Origin: Bradyrhizobium sp. ISRA464
GTDB lineage: Bacteria; Pseudomonadota; Alphaproteobacteria; Rhizobiales; Xanthobacteraceae
DNA: 64,000 nucleotides
Reading direction: 5' to 3'
Assembly: GCF_029910095.1 (NCBI RefSeq)
Contig: NZ_CP094526.1
Span: forward strand, 6,944,001-7,008,000
The position numbers and the translations under genes were made by a program. Below are positions 19,707-29,457 of the stretch, in pieces (the stretch's first letter is position 1; each line of letters opens with the position of its first letter). The notes beneath the pieces are model-generated. The model was not told the DNA's origin. It was given only the letters and a program-made list of their open reading frames with translations, and did no database searches.

Positions 19707-20152
19707 ATGACTACCCATGTGCTGCAATTTGTCGAGCTCTCGGATCAGGACCGCAAGGCGGCCAAAGCCTTCGACAAGCTCGGCAAGGGCGATCAAGTAG
19801 AAGTCCGGGTCCGGCGCAAGTCGGGCGAGGACCAAGTCGTCAGGCTGCGGCCGAAGGCCGCGGCGCTGCTTGAGACTGCACTCGGCCATCTCCTCCAGGG
19901 CGAACGTGTCGCTATCCTCGCTGAGGACCAGGAACTCAGTCCCAACGACGCGGCAGAGCTCCTTGGAATCTCCCGCCCGCTCGTGGTCCATCGGATGGAC
20001 GTTGGCGATCTCCCATTCCGATATTCGGCAAGCATCGGCGTACGAAGCTGAGGGACGTATTGGCGCTGAAGACGAAGATGGATGCTCAGCGGAAGGCACT
20101 GGAGGTGCTCACTGAGGACGCCGAGGACCTCAGGCGGCGCTATGGCGTTTGA
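19707..20152 (+). pseudogene. Antitoxin/excisionase-like helix-turn-helix gene with a one-base frameshift
   Basis: The ATG at 19707 opens a frame whose N-terminal part has VEVRVRRKSGEDQVVRLRPKAAALLE, then the helix-turn-helix ELSPNDAAELLGISRPLVVHRMD and the wing GDLPFRY. After that Tyr (near 20028) the frame goes to an early stop. The following base positions in the next frame read GKHRRTKLRDVLALK, then a Leu/Glu-rich tail ending RRRYGV and a stop at 20152, which is the normal end of this family. One missing base explains it. Such proteins accompany PIN-type toxins; no toxin gene follows, since a transporter remnant starts 99 bp later. Confidence 0.75.
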
Positions 20153-20250
20153 GCCCTCGGATCGCAGCCATCGGGCCGCGCGGTAGTTCGTCAACGCGCC
20201 ATCCATCGCCAACATGAAGTGGCGCTCGATGTCTTCCGTGCGTTGAGGAC

Positions 20251-21375
20251 GACTGTGGCGGCGCGACTGCCATCCTCGTGGAGAACGCGCCGGAGGGCAG
20301 CCGGGGGCTGTACGCGAGCTGGCAGACGGCTAGTCAAGCGGCGGGCGTGCTGCTTGGTGGATTGGTCACGATGCGGATCTCACTGTCGATGACGCCGGCC
20401 CAGCTCGAGGCTTGGGGATGGCGCGGGCCCTTTGTGATCGGTCTGTTGATCGTGCCCGTCGGTCTTTATGTGAGAGCGAAGCTGGACGAGCCCGAGCTGT
20501 TCCAAAAGGTGCGGAAGGAAGCTCCGGGCCTTTCCGCTCCAAAGATGCTGAGTATCGAGCCTCATGCATTACTTACCGGCATCGGCATCGCGGTTCTGTA
20601 TCTTGCCGCGGCCTACGTTCTCTTCGTCTACATGCACACCTTTGCCGTCCGCCAGCTAAAGCATGATGGGATTAGGTTGACCTGAAACAGCGTCGGAGGT
20701 CACCTCTCCCTTGGGAGAGGTCGATTTGCGTAGCAAATCGGGTGAGGGGTTGCGGTCTATCGAGAGCGCAAGGCCCCTCACCCGGATTGCACCGGACGAT
20801 GCTCCGCATCGCCGAGCGCAATCCGACCTCTCCCCGACGGGGAGAGGTGGACCGAAGCCGCCGCGAGTCGATTCAACCCAAACTCATCCCGCTTTAGACC
20901 TGCGGTTTTCCCAAGCCTTGATCGCAACAACTGTCGCGAGCGCTATCTTGTTCATGTGCAGCCCGATCGTTGCCGCGATCTCGGATCGCTGTGGCCGCAA
21001 ACCACTGCTCATCACCGGCACCCTGGCCTTCGCACTGGCGACTTATCCGGCGTTCATGGTGATCACCGCCGAGCCGAGCCTTCTGAGGCTCGCGGTGGTC
21101 CAATCCGCATTGGCGCTCCCATGGCTGTCTATGCCGGACCCGCCATGTCGGTCTTTGCGGAGCTCTTTCCGACGCGCATGCGTTCGACTGCGGTGTCATT
21201 AGTCTATGGCGTCACCGTCGTGCTTGCCGGCGGATTCGCCCCGCTCATCGTGACTTGGCTGATCGCGGTGACCGGTAATCCGCTCGCGCCTGCACTCTAT
21301 GTGGTCGGGGCGGCCATCATCAGCGCGATCGCCGTTTTGGGCTTGCGCGATCGCTTCTGCGAGCCATTACGCTAA
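20251..21375 (+). pseudogene. MHS-family MFS transporter remnant
   Basis: The 5' third is missing: similarity begins abruptly at the ENAPEGSRGLYASWQ segment, near the middle of a metabolite:H+ symporter. The frame then reads through GLLIVPVGLYVRAKLDEPELF and VLYLAAAYVLFVYMHTFAVRQLK, where a 240-bp palindromic element interrupts it. It resumes with FSQALIATTVASAIL and GRKPLLITGTLAFALATYPA, and is frameshifted near 21115. The other frame completes it with MAVYAGPAMSVFAELFPTRM and a C-terminus ending FCEPLR at 21375. With a truncation, an insertion and a frameshift, it cannot make a working permease. Confidence 0.85.
20656..20901. mobile_element. MITE-like palindromic insertion of about 240 bp
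   Basis: The segment interrupts the MHS transporter remnant between the codons for RQLK and RFSQA. Its ends are imperfect inverted repeats: CTAAAGCATGATGGGATTAG on the left, and on the right the reverse complement reads CTAAAGCGGGATGAGTTTGG. Inside are nested inverted repeats around ACCTCTCCC / GGGAGAGGT. It has no coding capacity, so it is a non-autonomous element or palindromic repeat family. Confidence 0.7.
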
Positions 21376-21444
21376 GCGGGCGCTTGGGTGCCGCAGGCGC
21401 GAAGACGTTGCGCATGCCGTAAGCTAACGGGAGGTTCAGCGACA

Positions 21445-22563
21445 TTAGGGGCGACCTTCGCTCTCCGGCGGAGGCTGACTGCGGGAATCACTGGTGGGCC
21501 CGGCAGGACTCGTGACCGCCCGAAGGCCATGACATTCGAATAGTTCGAGGCTTCCCTTTCCTTTCAGCTCCGCGAAGCCGCGGCTTCGGCCTGCGCAGCA
21601 ATGACGAACCTGGGCCCAAGCCGTGGCACTCATGAAGATCGATCCTCCGTCGGCATGCGCGGTGATGCGGGCCGCGGTGTTGACCGTGTCCCCCCACAAG
21701 TCGAACATGTACTGGTGCCTCCCCATGATGCCGGCGATGACCGGTCCGCTGTGAATTCCGATCCGGACGGTCCAGCCGGGCTCGAGCCTTTGCGCGGTTT
21801 CGATCATTGCCCTCGCACAGTGCACGGCCGCCAGCACCCCGTCCTGCATCGGTTTGAGCAGCCCGGCGGTAGCAAAGAATGCATCCCCGATGGTCTTGAT
21901 CTTCTCCATTGCGTGCGCGTCGACGATGTCCTCGAACGCATCGACAAGGCCCCGAAGTTCGGAGACCACCTGCTCCGCGGGATGGTTGTCGCAGTAGTGC
22001 GTGAATCCAACGATATCGCTGAACAGGACCGTCACATCTTCGACGCGGCGGGGCTTGACCTCGTTCGTCGCCTTCAACTCGGCCAGCGCGCTTGCCGGCA
22101 GAATAGCCTCCAGCATCTCGTCAGCGCGGCGCCTCTCATGTTCGATCTCTTCCAGGTAATGGGCTTCCCGATCACGCAGGCGTTTCTTTTCCAGGCACGC
22201 GCCGACGCGTGCACCGAGAATCACGGGGTTAAAGGGCTTGAGAAGATAGTCGTCGGCGCCGAGTTCGATGCCGTGGACCACGCTGTCGACGTCGTCCACG
22301 GCAGAAATCATGATAACGCGAACCTCCCGTAACGCCGGGTGCGCCTTGATCTGCCGCAATACCTCGTGCCCGTTCATCCCTGGCATCATGACATCAAGGA
22401 GCATGAGGTCCACCGGATGCTCGGAAAGAGCTGCTATGGCCTCGACGCCATCCTCGGCGGTCAGCACGGTCTCGTAGCCCAACCGTCGCAATCGACGGAC
22501 GAGCAGATAGCGATTGTCCTCGTTGTCGTCGACGACCAGGATCACGGGCGATGGATCATTCAT
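21445..22563 (-). CDS. Response regulator with class III adenylate/guanylate cyclase output
   Basis: The 372-residue protein has an N-terminal receiver domain (residues about 7-125; phospho-acceptor Asp in LMLLDVMMPGMNG, Lys in YLLKPFNP), a linker helix, and a class III cyclase domain (about 165-345). The cyclase has metal-binding Asp residues in VLFSDIVGFTHY and TIGDAFFATAG and the transition-state Asn/Arg in LWGDTVNTAARIT. The receiver probably gates cyclic nucleotide synthesis. The start overlaps the stop of the receiver-only gene by four bases. It is the last gene of the signalling/molybdenum-hydroxylase operon. Confidence 0.93.
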   Translation of the reverse strand: MNDPSPVILVVDDNEDNRYLLVRRLRRLGYETVLTAEDGVEAIAALSEHPVDLMLLDVMMPGMNGHEVLRQIKAHPALREVRVIMISAVDDVDSVVHGIELGADDYLLKPFNPVILGARVGACLEKKRLRDREAHYLEEIEHERRRADEMLEAILPASALAELKATNEVKPRRVEDVTVLFSDIVGFTHYCDNHPAEQVVSELRGLVDAFEDIVDAHAMEKIKTIGDAFFATAGLLKPMQDGVLAAVHCARAMIETAQRLEPGWTVRIGIHSGPVIAGIMGRHQYMFDLWGDTVNTAARITAHADGGSIFMSATAWAQVRHCCAGRSRGFAELKGKGSLELFECHGLRAVTSPAGPTSDSRSQPPPESEGRP

Positions 22564-22937
22564 CTGTCCGGCGCTCTCTTCACCAGAGCCTCGATCCGAT
22601 CAAGCAGGTGCAGGAAGTTGGTCGGTTTTGTAATGAAGTCATTGCACCCCGACGCGAGCGCACGCTCGCGATCCTCCGGCAGCGCGTGAGCAGACAGCGC
22701 AACAACGGGAATAGCAGCGGTTTCGGGCGCCGCACGCAACCGCCGGGTAACCTCCCAGCCGTCGACGACCGGCAGCCCGAGATCCATCAGAATGAGATCC
22801 GGGAGCTGGCTCTTGGCCAGCGCAATTCCTTCCGCACCATCGCATGCAACGACCACGTCGTAGCCTTTCCGACGCAATCGGCGCGACACCATATAGATGT
22901 TGTCTTCATTATCCTCGATGTAAAGGATCCTAACCAT
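22560..22937 (-). CDS. Single-domain response regulator (DivK/CheY-like)
   Basis: A stand-alone receiver of 125 residues. The ATG at 22937 overlaps the end of the hybrid kinase gene; an earlier in-frame start at 22964 is possible. Acidic pocket IEDNEDN, phospho-acceptor Asp in [13 protein letters not shown], Thr/Ser in VALSAHA and Lys in FITKPTNF are all present. There is no output domain, so it probably relays phosphate or competes for the kinase. It is translationally coupled on both sides. Confidence 0.92.
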   Translation of the reverse strand: MVRILYIEDNEDNIYMVSRRLRRKGYDVVVACDGAEGIALAKSQLPDLILMDLGLPVVDGWEVTRRLRAAPETAAIPVVALSAHALPEDRERALASGCNDFITKPTNFLHLLDRIEALVKRAPDR

Positions 22938-25653
22938 GACTCTCGGCCCGCCGATGCAGCTCATTGATGGGAAGTTTTTGCTTGAGGAAGTCGCGAATCC
23001 TCGTCAGCAGCTCATCACGGGTGCAGCCCGCCTTTGAGACGAACTCGATAATTCCGTTATTGAGCCGCTGCCGGTCTGCTTCGCTCAAGTCGGTGGCCGC
23101 CATCACGACGACGGGAATATCTTCAAAAGTCGCGTCACCGCGGAGTGCTTCGAGGAACTCGAACCCGTCCATCTCCGGCATCATGAGATCCAGCAGGATC
23201 AGGCTCGGTCTGTGCTGAGCCAGTTGCTTGAGGCCCTCGCGACCGTTCTCTGCGTCAACGATTCGCCATCCCTCAGCGGTAAGCTTCGACGCCAACAGTC
23301 TCCGTGTCTGCGCCTCGTTCTCGATGAGAAGGATGTCCTTTCTCGATGGACCGCCACTCAGACGGTGCAGAACGGCTCGGAGCCGCGTCCAATCGATCGG
23401 CTTGGTGATGTATTCGCCTGCGCCCAGTGCATAAGCCTTACTGCGCTCATCGACGATGGTCAGCATGATTACGGGAATCGGAGCCAGCTCCGGTATCGAT
23501 TTGAGCTCTTTGAGAACGTGCCAGCCGTCGAGCTCGGGCATCAGCACATCCAGCGTGATCAGCGAGGGATGAAGCTCTCGCGCGAGCTTGAGCCCCTCTT
23601 GTCCCCCTCGCGCGGTCAGGACGTCAAAGCCCTCCTTGCCGAGGAAGCGGCGCATGACATCCAGGGCGTCAGGATCGTCGTCGATGACAAGCACTCGCGA
23701 CACGGGCTCCATCGTCCGGCTGGACTGGCTCTGCGCGACCCGAGATATCTCGGCGCGTGGTGCTGCGGCATGGACGGCTTGATCGGGCAGGCGAACGGTG
23801 AACACGGCTCCGCGACCGGGCATGCTCGCAACGGTGATCTCTCCGCCCATGGCGCGACATAGGCGCTGGCTGATCGCCAGACCAAGCCCCGAGCCGCCGT
23901 ACTTGCGGGTCGTCGAGCTGTCGGCCTGAGAGAACTCCTGAAAGAGACGTCGAAGCTGATCCGCCGTCATCCCGATGCCGGTGTCGGCCACGACAAAGAC
24001 CAACCATCCGGCCGGTCCATCAGCTTCACGCGTGGCTGTAAGCCGTATCTCGCCATTCTCCGTAAATTTGCACGCATTGCCGAGCAAATTCAGAAGCACC
24101 TGACGAACCCGGGTCTGGTCTGCCCGCATCGCACCGGTATCCGCGGGGCAGTCGACAATGAGTCGGTTGCGGTTCTTGCCGGCGATCGGCTGGGTCGTCC
24201 TTGCAACCTCGCCGAGGAGTGCCACAACATCGAACTCCTCCGGGTACAGATCGAGTTTCCCCGCCTCGATCTTGGACAAGTCCAGAATATCGTTGATCAA
24301 CATGAGAAGATGCTTGCCGGCCTGAACGATGCGCCCGACAGGCTCGAGGAACGTATTATCGGGCTCCTCCTGTGCCTCCTCGTGGAGCATCTCGGCGAGT
24401 CCGATGATTGCGTTGAGCGGCGTCCGCAGTTCGTGGCTCATATTTGCCAGGAACTGGCTCTTCGTCCGGTTTGCCGCCTCGGCCTCCTCGCGCGCCCGCT
24501 CCAGCTCGATCTGTCGCCGCTTCAGTTCGGTGATGTCGGTGTAGACCACCACCGTACCGCCATCATGGGTTCTGCGCTGGGTCACCCGCACCCAGAGGTC
24601 ATTGCGGTAGGAAAGCTCGGCCACGCTGAAGGACTCGGAATGCTGCCTCTCGCGTTCCTCGATCCACTGCTCGGGCGTGCGGCCACTCAAATCGGCCACG
24701 GAGCGCGTAACTGCCGTCTCGAGGATTTCGCGAAAGCTTGTGCCGGGCCTGAAGAGGTCGGCCCGCTGAGGATAGATCTCGCGTACGCGCTCGTTGCACG
24801 CAACGATGCGGTCGTCGGCGTCATAGAGCACGAAACCGTCGGAGATGGTTGCGATTGCTGCCGCGAGCGTCTTGCGCTCGTGTTCGCGTTCGGCAGTGAG
24901 TCGGTCCCGCTCCGTGAGCGTATCGCGGAATATCGCGAGCGTGCGGGCCATCGCGCCAATCTCGTCACGGCCCGCGGCGGGAATCGGGACTGCCACGTTC
25001 CCGGAGTTAAGGCCGTCGATCGCCACCACAAGCCGCCGGAGCGGCAGCGTGATCGAGCGCAGCAGGAAGAAGGTCAGCAGCGCAGCTGCGATGACGACCG
25101 CCACCGCGATAGCTTGCGTGATCCGGGTCGCGGCGACGACGTCCGCGACCGCACGGTCGCGGTCGGCCGCCACCTCGTTGGTAAATTCGGTAACGATCGA
25201 TCCCAGGAGCTCGTCGACCACGTTGCTGTGTTGTCGCGCCTGCGCCAGGAGGGAATTGCCCATCACCCGGCGATCGGCTGTGTACTCCTCAACGGCCGCG
25301 GCGGCGAATTTCTGAAACTGAGCGAGCTCCGCACGGACAGAGGCGATGCGATCGGGTTTCCGTGCCGCAACCCGATCGAGCAGACGCTCCATCCGGCCCT
25401 GAGCTTCCGCCGCGTTCTTTTCCGAGAGCGTCAGCATGCTGACGGCAAGATCCGTCATCCAATACCGCAGCTCTCCGAACGCGATGCGCGCGCCGTTCGC
25501 CGATTCGATAACGTCGATCAGATCGGCGACCTCGGCGACCGCTGCCGAACTGTTTGCGAGCTTGCGCGTGAGATAGATACTCGTCCCCAGGATGACGACA
25601 AGGAGCGCGCCCGACAGAAGAATCACCCGGGTTCGGATATTCAGCCGCGCCAT
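22930..25653 (-). CDS. Hybrid sensor histidine kinase (TM-HAMP-PAS-HisKA-HATPase-REC-REC)
   Basis: A 907-residue inner-membrane kinase. TM1 is at about residues 9-28, followed by a periplasmic helical sensor of about 150 residues. TM2 is near 186-206 and HAMP follows ([19 protein letters not shown]). A PAS-like domain has [19 protein letters not shown]. The phospho-accepting His is in [14 protein letters not shown] near residue 406; the ATPase motifs are [16 protein letters not shown] and GGSGLGLAI. Two receivers follow, with Asp in [13 protein letters not shown] and in [13 protein letters not shown]. It follows the haem-protein gene by 25 bp, so the periplasmic sensor may read a redox or chemical state linked to the upstream oxidoreductase. 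Confidence 0.95.
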   Translation of the reverse strand: MARLNIRTRVILLSGALLVVILGTSIYLTRKLANSSAAVAEVADLIDVIESANGARIAFGELRYWMTDLAVSMLTLSEKNAAEAQGRMERLLDRVAARKPDRIASVRAELAQFQKFAAAAVEEYTADRRVMGNSLLAQARQHSNVVDELLGSIVTEFTNEVAADRDRAVADVVAATRITQAIAVAVVIAAALLTFFLLRSITLPLRRLVVAIDGLNSGNVAVPIPAAGRDEIGAMARTLAIFRDTLTERDRLTAEREHERKTLAAAIATISDGFVLYDADDRIVACNERVREIYPQRADLFRPGTSFREILETAVTRSVADLSGRTPEQWIEERERQHSESFSVAELSYRNDLWVRVTQRRTHDGGTVVVYTDITELKRRQIELERAREEAEAANRTKSQFLANMSHELRTPLNAIIGLAEMLHEEAQEEPDNTFLEPVGRIVQAGKHLLMLINDILDLSKIEAGKLDLYPEEFDVVALLGEVARTTQPIAGKNRNRLIVDCPADTGAMRADQTRVRQVLLNLLGNACKFTENGEIRLTATREADGPAGWLVFVVADTGIGMTADQLRRLFQEFSQADSSTTRKYGGSGLGLAISQRLCRAMGGEITVASMPGRGAVFTVRLPDQAVHAAAPRAEISRVAQSQSSRTMEPVSRVLVIDDDPDALDVMRRFLGKEGFDVLTARGGQEGLKLARELHPSLITLDVLMPELDGWHVLKELKSIPELAPIPVIMLTIVDERSKAYALGAGEYITKPIDWTRLRAVLHRLSGGPSRKDILLIENEAQTRRLLASKLTAEGWRIVDAENGREGLKQLAQHRPSLILLDLMMPEMDGFEFLEALRGDATFEDIPVVVMAATDLSEADRQRLNNGIIEFVSKAGCTRDELLTRIRDFLKQKLPINELHRRAESHG

Positions 25654-25678
25654 CGTCGCGAGTCCCCCTATATGTGGA

Positions 25679-26446
25679 CTATCGATAGAGGATGATGCTG
25701 ATCACGCCGCCCAGCTCACCCAATTTCGCGCCTTCCTTCGGATAACCAGTGATGTCGACTTCGCCCTTTGGCGTGCCATGGCAAGTCAGGCAGGTTTTGT
25801 CGTAGTATTGTGGCACCATGACTCGAAACGCCGGATGCCCGCCGGTTTCGACCGCGGCAGAGTATGCACGGTCGCGCGGCCAATCCGGCGCGAGAAACTT
25901 TGATTTGATGACGTCGGTCTCCCACGCGTCGGGACGCGCCTTTCGGTTGCGAATGCGATCGGGCGGTCCCGTGACCTTCACTTCAGCCTCGCCCTTTGCC
26001 CTGCGCGCAAAGGCTTCGTTGACCAGCCGTGCGAACACCGCCGGGATGAACCCCTTGAACCCCGTCCCCTTGGCATTGATCGTCGCCTGATTTGCATCCA
26101 TCACCTCGACGATCGCGTCCATTTGGATGCGCAGCAATTGACCTTGTCGGGAGGCGGGATCGACCGAGATCGGATCGATGCCGGTCGTTGTGCGATAGAT
26201 TTCGCGAGCCTGTTCGATCAGCGCCTCGCCGCTGAGACCCTTGTCGCCGAGCTTCGGATCATCAATCCGCTCCTGGGAGCGCGAGACGACAGCTTCGCCG
26301 GCGAGCAGCATGTCTGCGAGGCTCTTGCCGATCAACCGCTCCTCGCCCTGATCCTCGCTGGCCGAGGTCGCACAAATCACCCATGCAGGGATCGCGCCCA
26401 TCAGCAAAACCGCCGCCACGATCCGCGGATGTCTCGACCGGGTCAT
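25679..26446 (-). CDS. DUF3365 periplasmic haem-binding protein
   Basis: A 255-residue secreted protein: residues 1-30 are a signal peptide ([20 protein letters not shown]). The C-terminal half has the DUF3365 (Tll0287-like) layout with [20 protein letters not shown]. The CxxCH at 219-223 should attach one c-type haem. DUF3365 has a PAS-like fold and often precedes kinase or cyclase domains as a redox sensor; here it is a separate protein. It is 9 bp downstream of the molybdenum hydroxylase large subunit and 25 bp upstream of the hybrid kinase. It could take electrons from the hydroxylase, act as the kinase's sensing partner, or both. These roles are inferred. Confidence 0.85.
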   Translation of the reverse strand: MTRSRHPRIVAAVLLMGAIPAWVICATSASEDQGEERLIGKSLADMLLAGEAVVSRSQERIDDPKLGDKGLSGEALIEQAREIYRTTTGIDPISVDPASRQGQLLRIQMDAIVEVMDANQATINAKGTGFKGFIPAVFARLVNEAFARRAKGEAEVKVTGPPDRIRNRKARPDAWETDVIKSKFLAPDWPRDRAYSAAVETGGHPAFRVMVPQYYDKTCLTCHGTPKGEVDITGYPKEGAKLGELGGVISIILYR

Positions 26447-26455
26447 CGCCTCACC

Positions 26456-28705
26456 TCACAGTTCTCGAGAGGGGCGTCGCGCGGAGCTCTCGATTGCGGC
26501 CAGGACCTTCGCCGGGGTAAACGGGACCGAGCGCAACCGCACGCCAAGAGCGTCGAAGACCGCATTGGAGACCGCAGCCGGCACGACCGCGGCTGCTGGC
26601 TCGCCTGCGCCCGACGGCTTCGCGGTTGGACGGTCGACAAGTTCGATGATGACGTCGGGCACCTCGGGAAACGTCAGTATCGGATAGGTGGCCCAATGGA
26701 GGCTCGTCACGGCCGAACGATCGAAGAGGAGCTCCTCCTTCAAGGTGCGGCTGAGGGTTTGGATGATGTTTCCCTCGATCTGGTTCCTGACGCCGTCGGG
26801 GTTGATGACCTGCCCGCAATCGTGCACGACAAAGAAGCGCTGCACGCGGATTTCCCCACTCCTCCGGTCGACCTCGATGTCCGCCACTGCACCGACATAG
26901 GTGGGCGACGGAAAGTCTTTGGCATAGCTGATGCCTCGCCCAGCGACGACATCGTTCTGGTGGCTCTTCCGTGGCGAGCGCCGCTGCTCCCATTTGGCGA
27001 GAGAAGCCAGACGCCGCAGAAGCTCAGCACCGCGCGGGTCATTGAGATGGCTGAGACGAAAATCGAGTGGGTCGGCACCAACGAAAGCAGCGAGCTCATC
27101 GACAAAGCATTCGTTGGCGAAAGCATTTTGGAGGCGCCCCGGCGACCGAACCCAGGACCAGCGGAATGGCGTCTCCGCGAGGAGATGCGCCACGGTCTTG
27201 ATGTTCGGGAATGTGTAGGGGATCGCCGAGTTGGTGGTCATGATGTCGGGGTTGCCGTAGCGATACGGTTCCGTGATCGGGGTGGGAGGCACGGCGGCGA
27301 GCGTGGCGGCGACGAGTGACATCGGGGCGAGCCCATCCCCAGGGACAAAGAACTCCGACTCCCAGGCGATGATCCCACCTTCGTCATTAACTCCGGCGCG
27401 GAGGTCGACCAGTATCGGCGGACCTTTCGGATCCCAGCCATGCTCGTCAGCACGCATCCACTGGACGCGCACGGGTTTCCCGCCCACCGCGCGCGAGAGG
27501 AGCGCGGCATCGCCGGCTGCATCTTCGTGTCCGTTACGGCCGTAACAACCCGAACCTTCGATAAAGAGGCAGTGCACGTTGTCCAGCGGCACATCCATCA
27601 TCGCCGCAAGCTGTCGTCTCAGCCTGTGCGTCCCCTGGGAAGCGCTCCAGCACGTGATTTTACCCTGGTTAATCTCGACGACCGCGCAAGATGGGCCGAT
27701 CGAGCCATGCGTGTGGATGGCGAAATCGTACGTTGCTGAAATGTGCTTTGGCGCATCGCGCAGCGCCTTGGTGCTGTCACCGACATTGGCAGTGACCTTA
27801 TCGCTGTTGATTTTGGTGGCGCGAACATAGTCCCAGAGGCGTGCCTGCTCGGGCAACCCTTCCCAATTCGACCAGGTTGCCTTCAGCTTACGAGTAGCCT
27901 GGATGGCGCCCCACTCCGTTGTCGCAACGACGCCAAGGAAGTTGCCTTCGCGCACGACCTTGATGAGACCCGGAATGCCGTTCAACGAGGTTTCGTCGAC
28001 ACTCTCCAGGCGAGCACCAATTGCTAACGGACGGATCACGCGGCCGTGCAGCATTCCCTCGATACGGAAATCCTGCATGTACGTGAAGCGTCCCGTCACC
28101 TTTGACGGAATGTCGAGACGTGGCACAGACTTGCCTGCAATCGTGTACGATGTCGGATCCTTCACCGGCACATCCTTGTCGATCTTCAGCGAGAAACTGC
28201 CGCCACCGACAAGCTCGGCATATGAAATGCTCTTGTCGCCGCCCTTGATAAGGCCGTCCTCGATCCGCAGTTCGGTCGCCAGCACGCCAAGCCGCGCAGC
28301 GGCCATTTCAACAAGCGCCTTGCGCGCTGTCGCCGCAGCCTGACGGATCCGCATCCCGCCGATCTGAATCGAGAGGCTGGCCCAGGTGGGGCCCTGGTCG
28401 GGCGTCAGCTCGGTGTCGCCCTGGATAAGCCCCACTCTATCGAGTGACACGTCGAGCTCTTCGGCCGCGATCTGCGTTAATGCAGTGCGTAATCCGGTGC
28501 CAAGGTCCACCTTGCCGGAATAGACAGTGACCCGTCCGTCGGCATCAATGGACAGAAATCCGTCGACTTCGTCAGATTCGACGGTCTTCCTTGAAGAACT
28601 GCTCTCAGCCAAAGCAGGGAGCGCGGCGTCCGCAAACGTGAAGGCGACGACGAGCGCGCCGCCCGTCCTCAACACGTCGCGACGAGTGGAGACGAAATCC
28701 AGCAT
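26456..28705 (-). CDS. Molybdenum hydroxylase large subunit (IorB-like), Tat-exported
   Basis: A 749-residue molybdopterin cytosine-dinucleotide-binding subunit of the xanthine oxidase family, isoquinoline 1-oxidoreductase beta type. The N-terminus has a twin-arginine signal (STRRDVLRTGG then a hydrophobic stretch ending ALPALAES), so the folded enzyme is probably periplasmic. Motifs include SGKVDLGTGLRTALTQIAAEEL, GSGCYGRNGHEDAAGDAAL, ETPFRWSWVRSPG and, near the C-terminus, SGAGEPAAAV, whose Glu is the catalytic base of the family. It follows the 2Fe-2S subunit by 16 bp. These enzymes hydroxylate N-heterocycles or oxidise aldehydes. No cytochrome c subunit or MoCo chaperone is adjacent; the haem protein downstream may be the electron acceptor. 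Confidence 0.92.
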   Translation of the reverse strand: MLDFVSTRRDVLRTGGALVVAFTFADAALPALAESSSSRKTVESDEVDGFLSIDADGRVTVYSGKVDLGTGLRTALTQIAAEELDVSLDRVGLIQGDTELTPDQGPTWASLSIQIGGMRIRQAAATARKALVEMAAARLGVLATELRIEDGLIKGGDKSISYAELVGGGSFSLKIDKDVPVKDPTSYTIAGKSVPRLDIPSKVTGRFTYMQDFRIEGMLHGRVIRPLAIGARLESVDETSLNGIPGLIKVVREGNFLGVVATTEWGAIQATRKLKATWSNWEGLPEQARLWDYVRATKINSDKVTANVGDSTKALRDAPKHISATYDFAIHTHGSIGPSCAVVEINQGKITCWSASQGTHRLRRQLAAMMDVPLDNVHCLFIEGSGCYGRNGHEDAAGDAALLSRAVGGKPVRVQWMRADEHGWDPKGPPILVDLRAGVNDEGGIIAWESEFFVPGDGLAPMSLVAATLAAVPPTPITEPYRYGNPDIMTTNSAIPYTFPNIKTVAHLLAETPFRWSWVRSPGRLQNAFANECFVDELAAFVGADPLDFRLSHLNDPRGAELLRRLASLAKWEQRRSPRKSHQNDVVAGRGISYAKDFPSPTYVGAVADIEVDRRSGEIRVQRFFVVHDCGQVINPDGVRNQIEGNIIQTLSRTLKEELLFDRSAVTSLHWATYPILTFPEVPDVIIELVDRPTAKPSGAGEPAAAVVPAAVSNAVFDALGVRLRSVPFTPAKVLAAIESSARRPSREL

Positions 28706-28721
28706 CTCTGTCTCCTTTGTC

Positions 28722-29189
28722 TCACGCCCTTCGCGCTGCCCGCTGCACCGCCCGAATGATGCGAAGGTGCGTGCCGCAACGGCAAAGGTCGTCGGCGAGC
28801 GCCTTCTTGATCTCGGGTATGGTCGGGTTCATGGTTTTCGCGAGGAGTGCGGTCGCGTGTATGATCATGCCGTTAAGGCAGTAGCCGCACTGTGCCGCCT
28901 GTTCGTCGATAAAAGCTTGTTGAACCGGCGACGGCTTCTCTGGACTGCCAAGTCCCTCGAGCGTCACCACCTTCTTGTTTGCTGCCTTGGTAAGCGAAAT
29001 TTCGCACGCGAGCACAGGCTCATCATCGAGCAGCACGGCACACGTGCCGCACTGGCCCAACCCGCAGCCGAAGCGCGGTCCCTTCAATTGGAGATTATCT
29101 CGCAAGGCATAAAGAAGCGGCATGCCCGGGTCATCGACTTCAACCGTGACCACGCGGCCGTTTACATCGAGCGAAACCGACGTGGGCAT
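28722..29189 (-). CDS. Molybdenum hydroxylase 2Fe-2S subunit (IorA-like)
   Basis: The ATG at 29189, five bases after GGGAGG, gives 155 residues. The plant-type cluster site is CGLGQCGTC with a later Cys (C42, C47, C50, C62), and the second cluster site is QCGYCLNG plus LCRCG. Both [2Fe-2S] clusters pass electrons from the molybdenum site to the acceptor. It is the first gene of the six-gene minus-strand operon that continues through the signalling genes. It likely travels to the periplasm with the Tat-tagged large subunit. Confidence 0.95.
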   Translation of the reverse strand: MPTSVSLDVNGRVVTVEVDDPGMPLLYALRDNLQLKGPRFGCGLGQCGTCAVLLDDEPVLACEISLTKAANKKVVTLEGLGSPEKPSPVQQAFIDEQAAQCGYCLNGMIIHATALLAKTMNPTIPEIKKALADDLCRCGTHLRIIRAVQRAARRA

Positions 29190-29308
29190 GCGCGCCTCCC
29201 ACGTTCGTGCGTATGAGAAGCCGCTTATACTCCCTTCAGCGGCCATTTTGAATGCCCCTAGCCGCTTCCCGCTCGGTAGCTGGGTCAAACACTACGACTA
29301 GACGCACT

Positions 29309-29330
29309 GCACCATTTTCGCACCAGAAAA
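29309..29330 (+). repeat. GCACCA tandem motif before repeat B
   Basis: GCACCA occurs at 29309 and CGCACCAGAAAA at 29319, with the same 11-bp period as the pair at 17243-17262. It precedes tRNA-derived repeat B by about 80 bp, mirroring the arrangement before repeat A. Confidence 0.45.
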
Positions 29331-29407
29331 GGCCTCGCCAAGACGCAGCGAACGCGATCGACTGCTATCGAGAGTGCCGCAAGATCATTGGTGGTAATCC
29401 TAAATCG

Positions 29408-29457
29408 CCCGCTCATAACGGTCTGGTTGCAGGTTCGAGTCCTGCCGGGCCCACCAG
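29408..29457 (+). repeat. 50-bp direct repeat B: 3' half of a CAT-anticodon tRNA (att-like)
   Basis: This is identical over 50 bases to the copy at 17344-17393 and in the same orientation. Again only the 3' half of the tRNA is present. Together they bracket 12.1 kb and look like junctions left by site-specific integration into a tRNA gene. No integrase gene is visible near either copy. Confidence 0.85.

Noticed and set aside
24310..25695. 461-residue open frame on the plus strand
   Set aside because: It lies antisense to the hybrid kinase, whose domains are unmistakable; the translation is Arg/His/Gly-rich and has no family features. Such shadow frames are common in GC-rich DNA.
26123..27319. 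398-residue open frame on the plus strand
   Set aside because: Antisense to the molybdenum hydroxylase large subunit and haem protein genes; no protein-like features.
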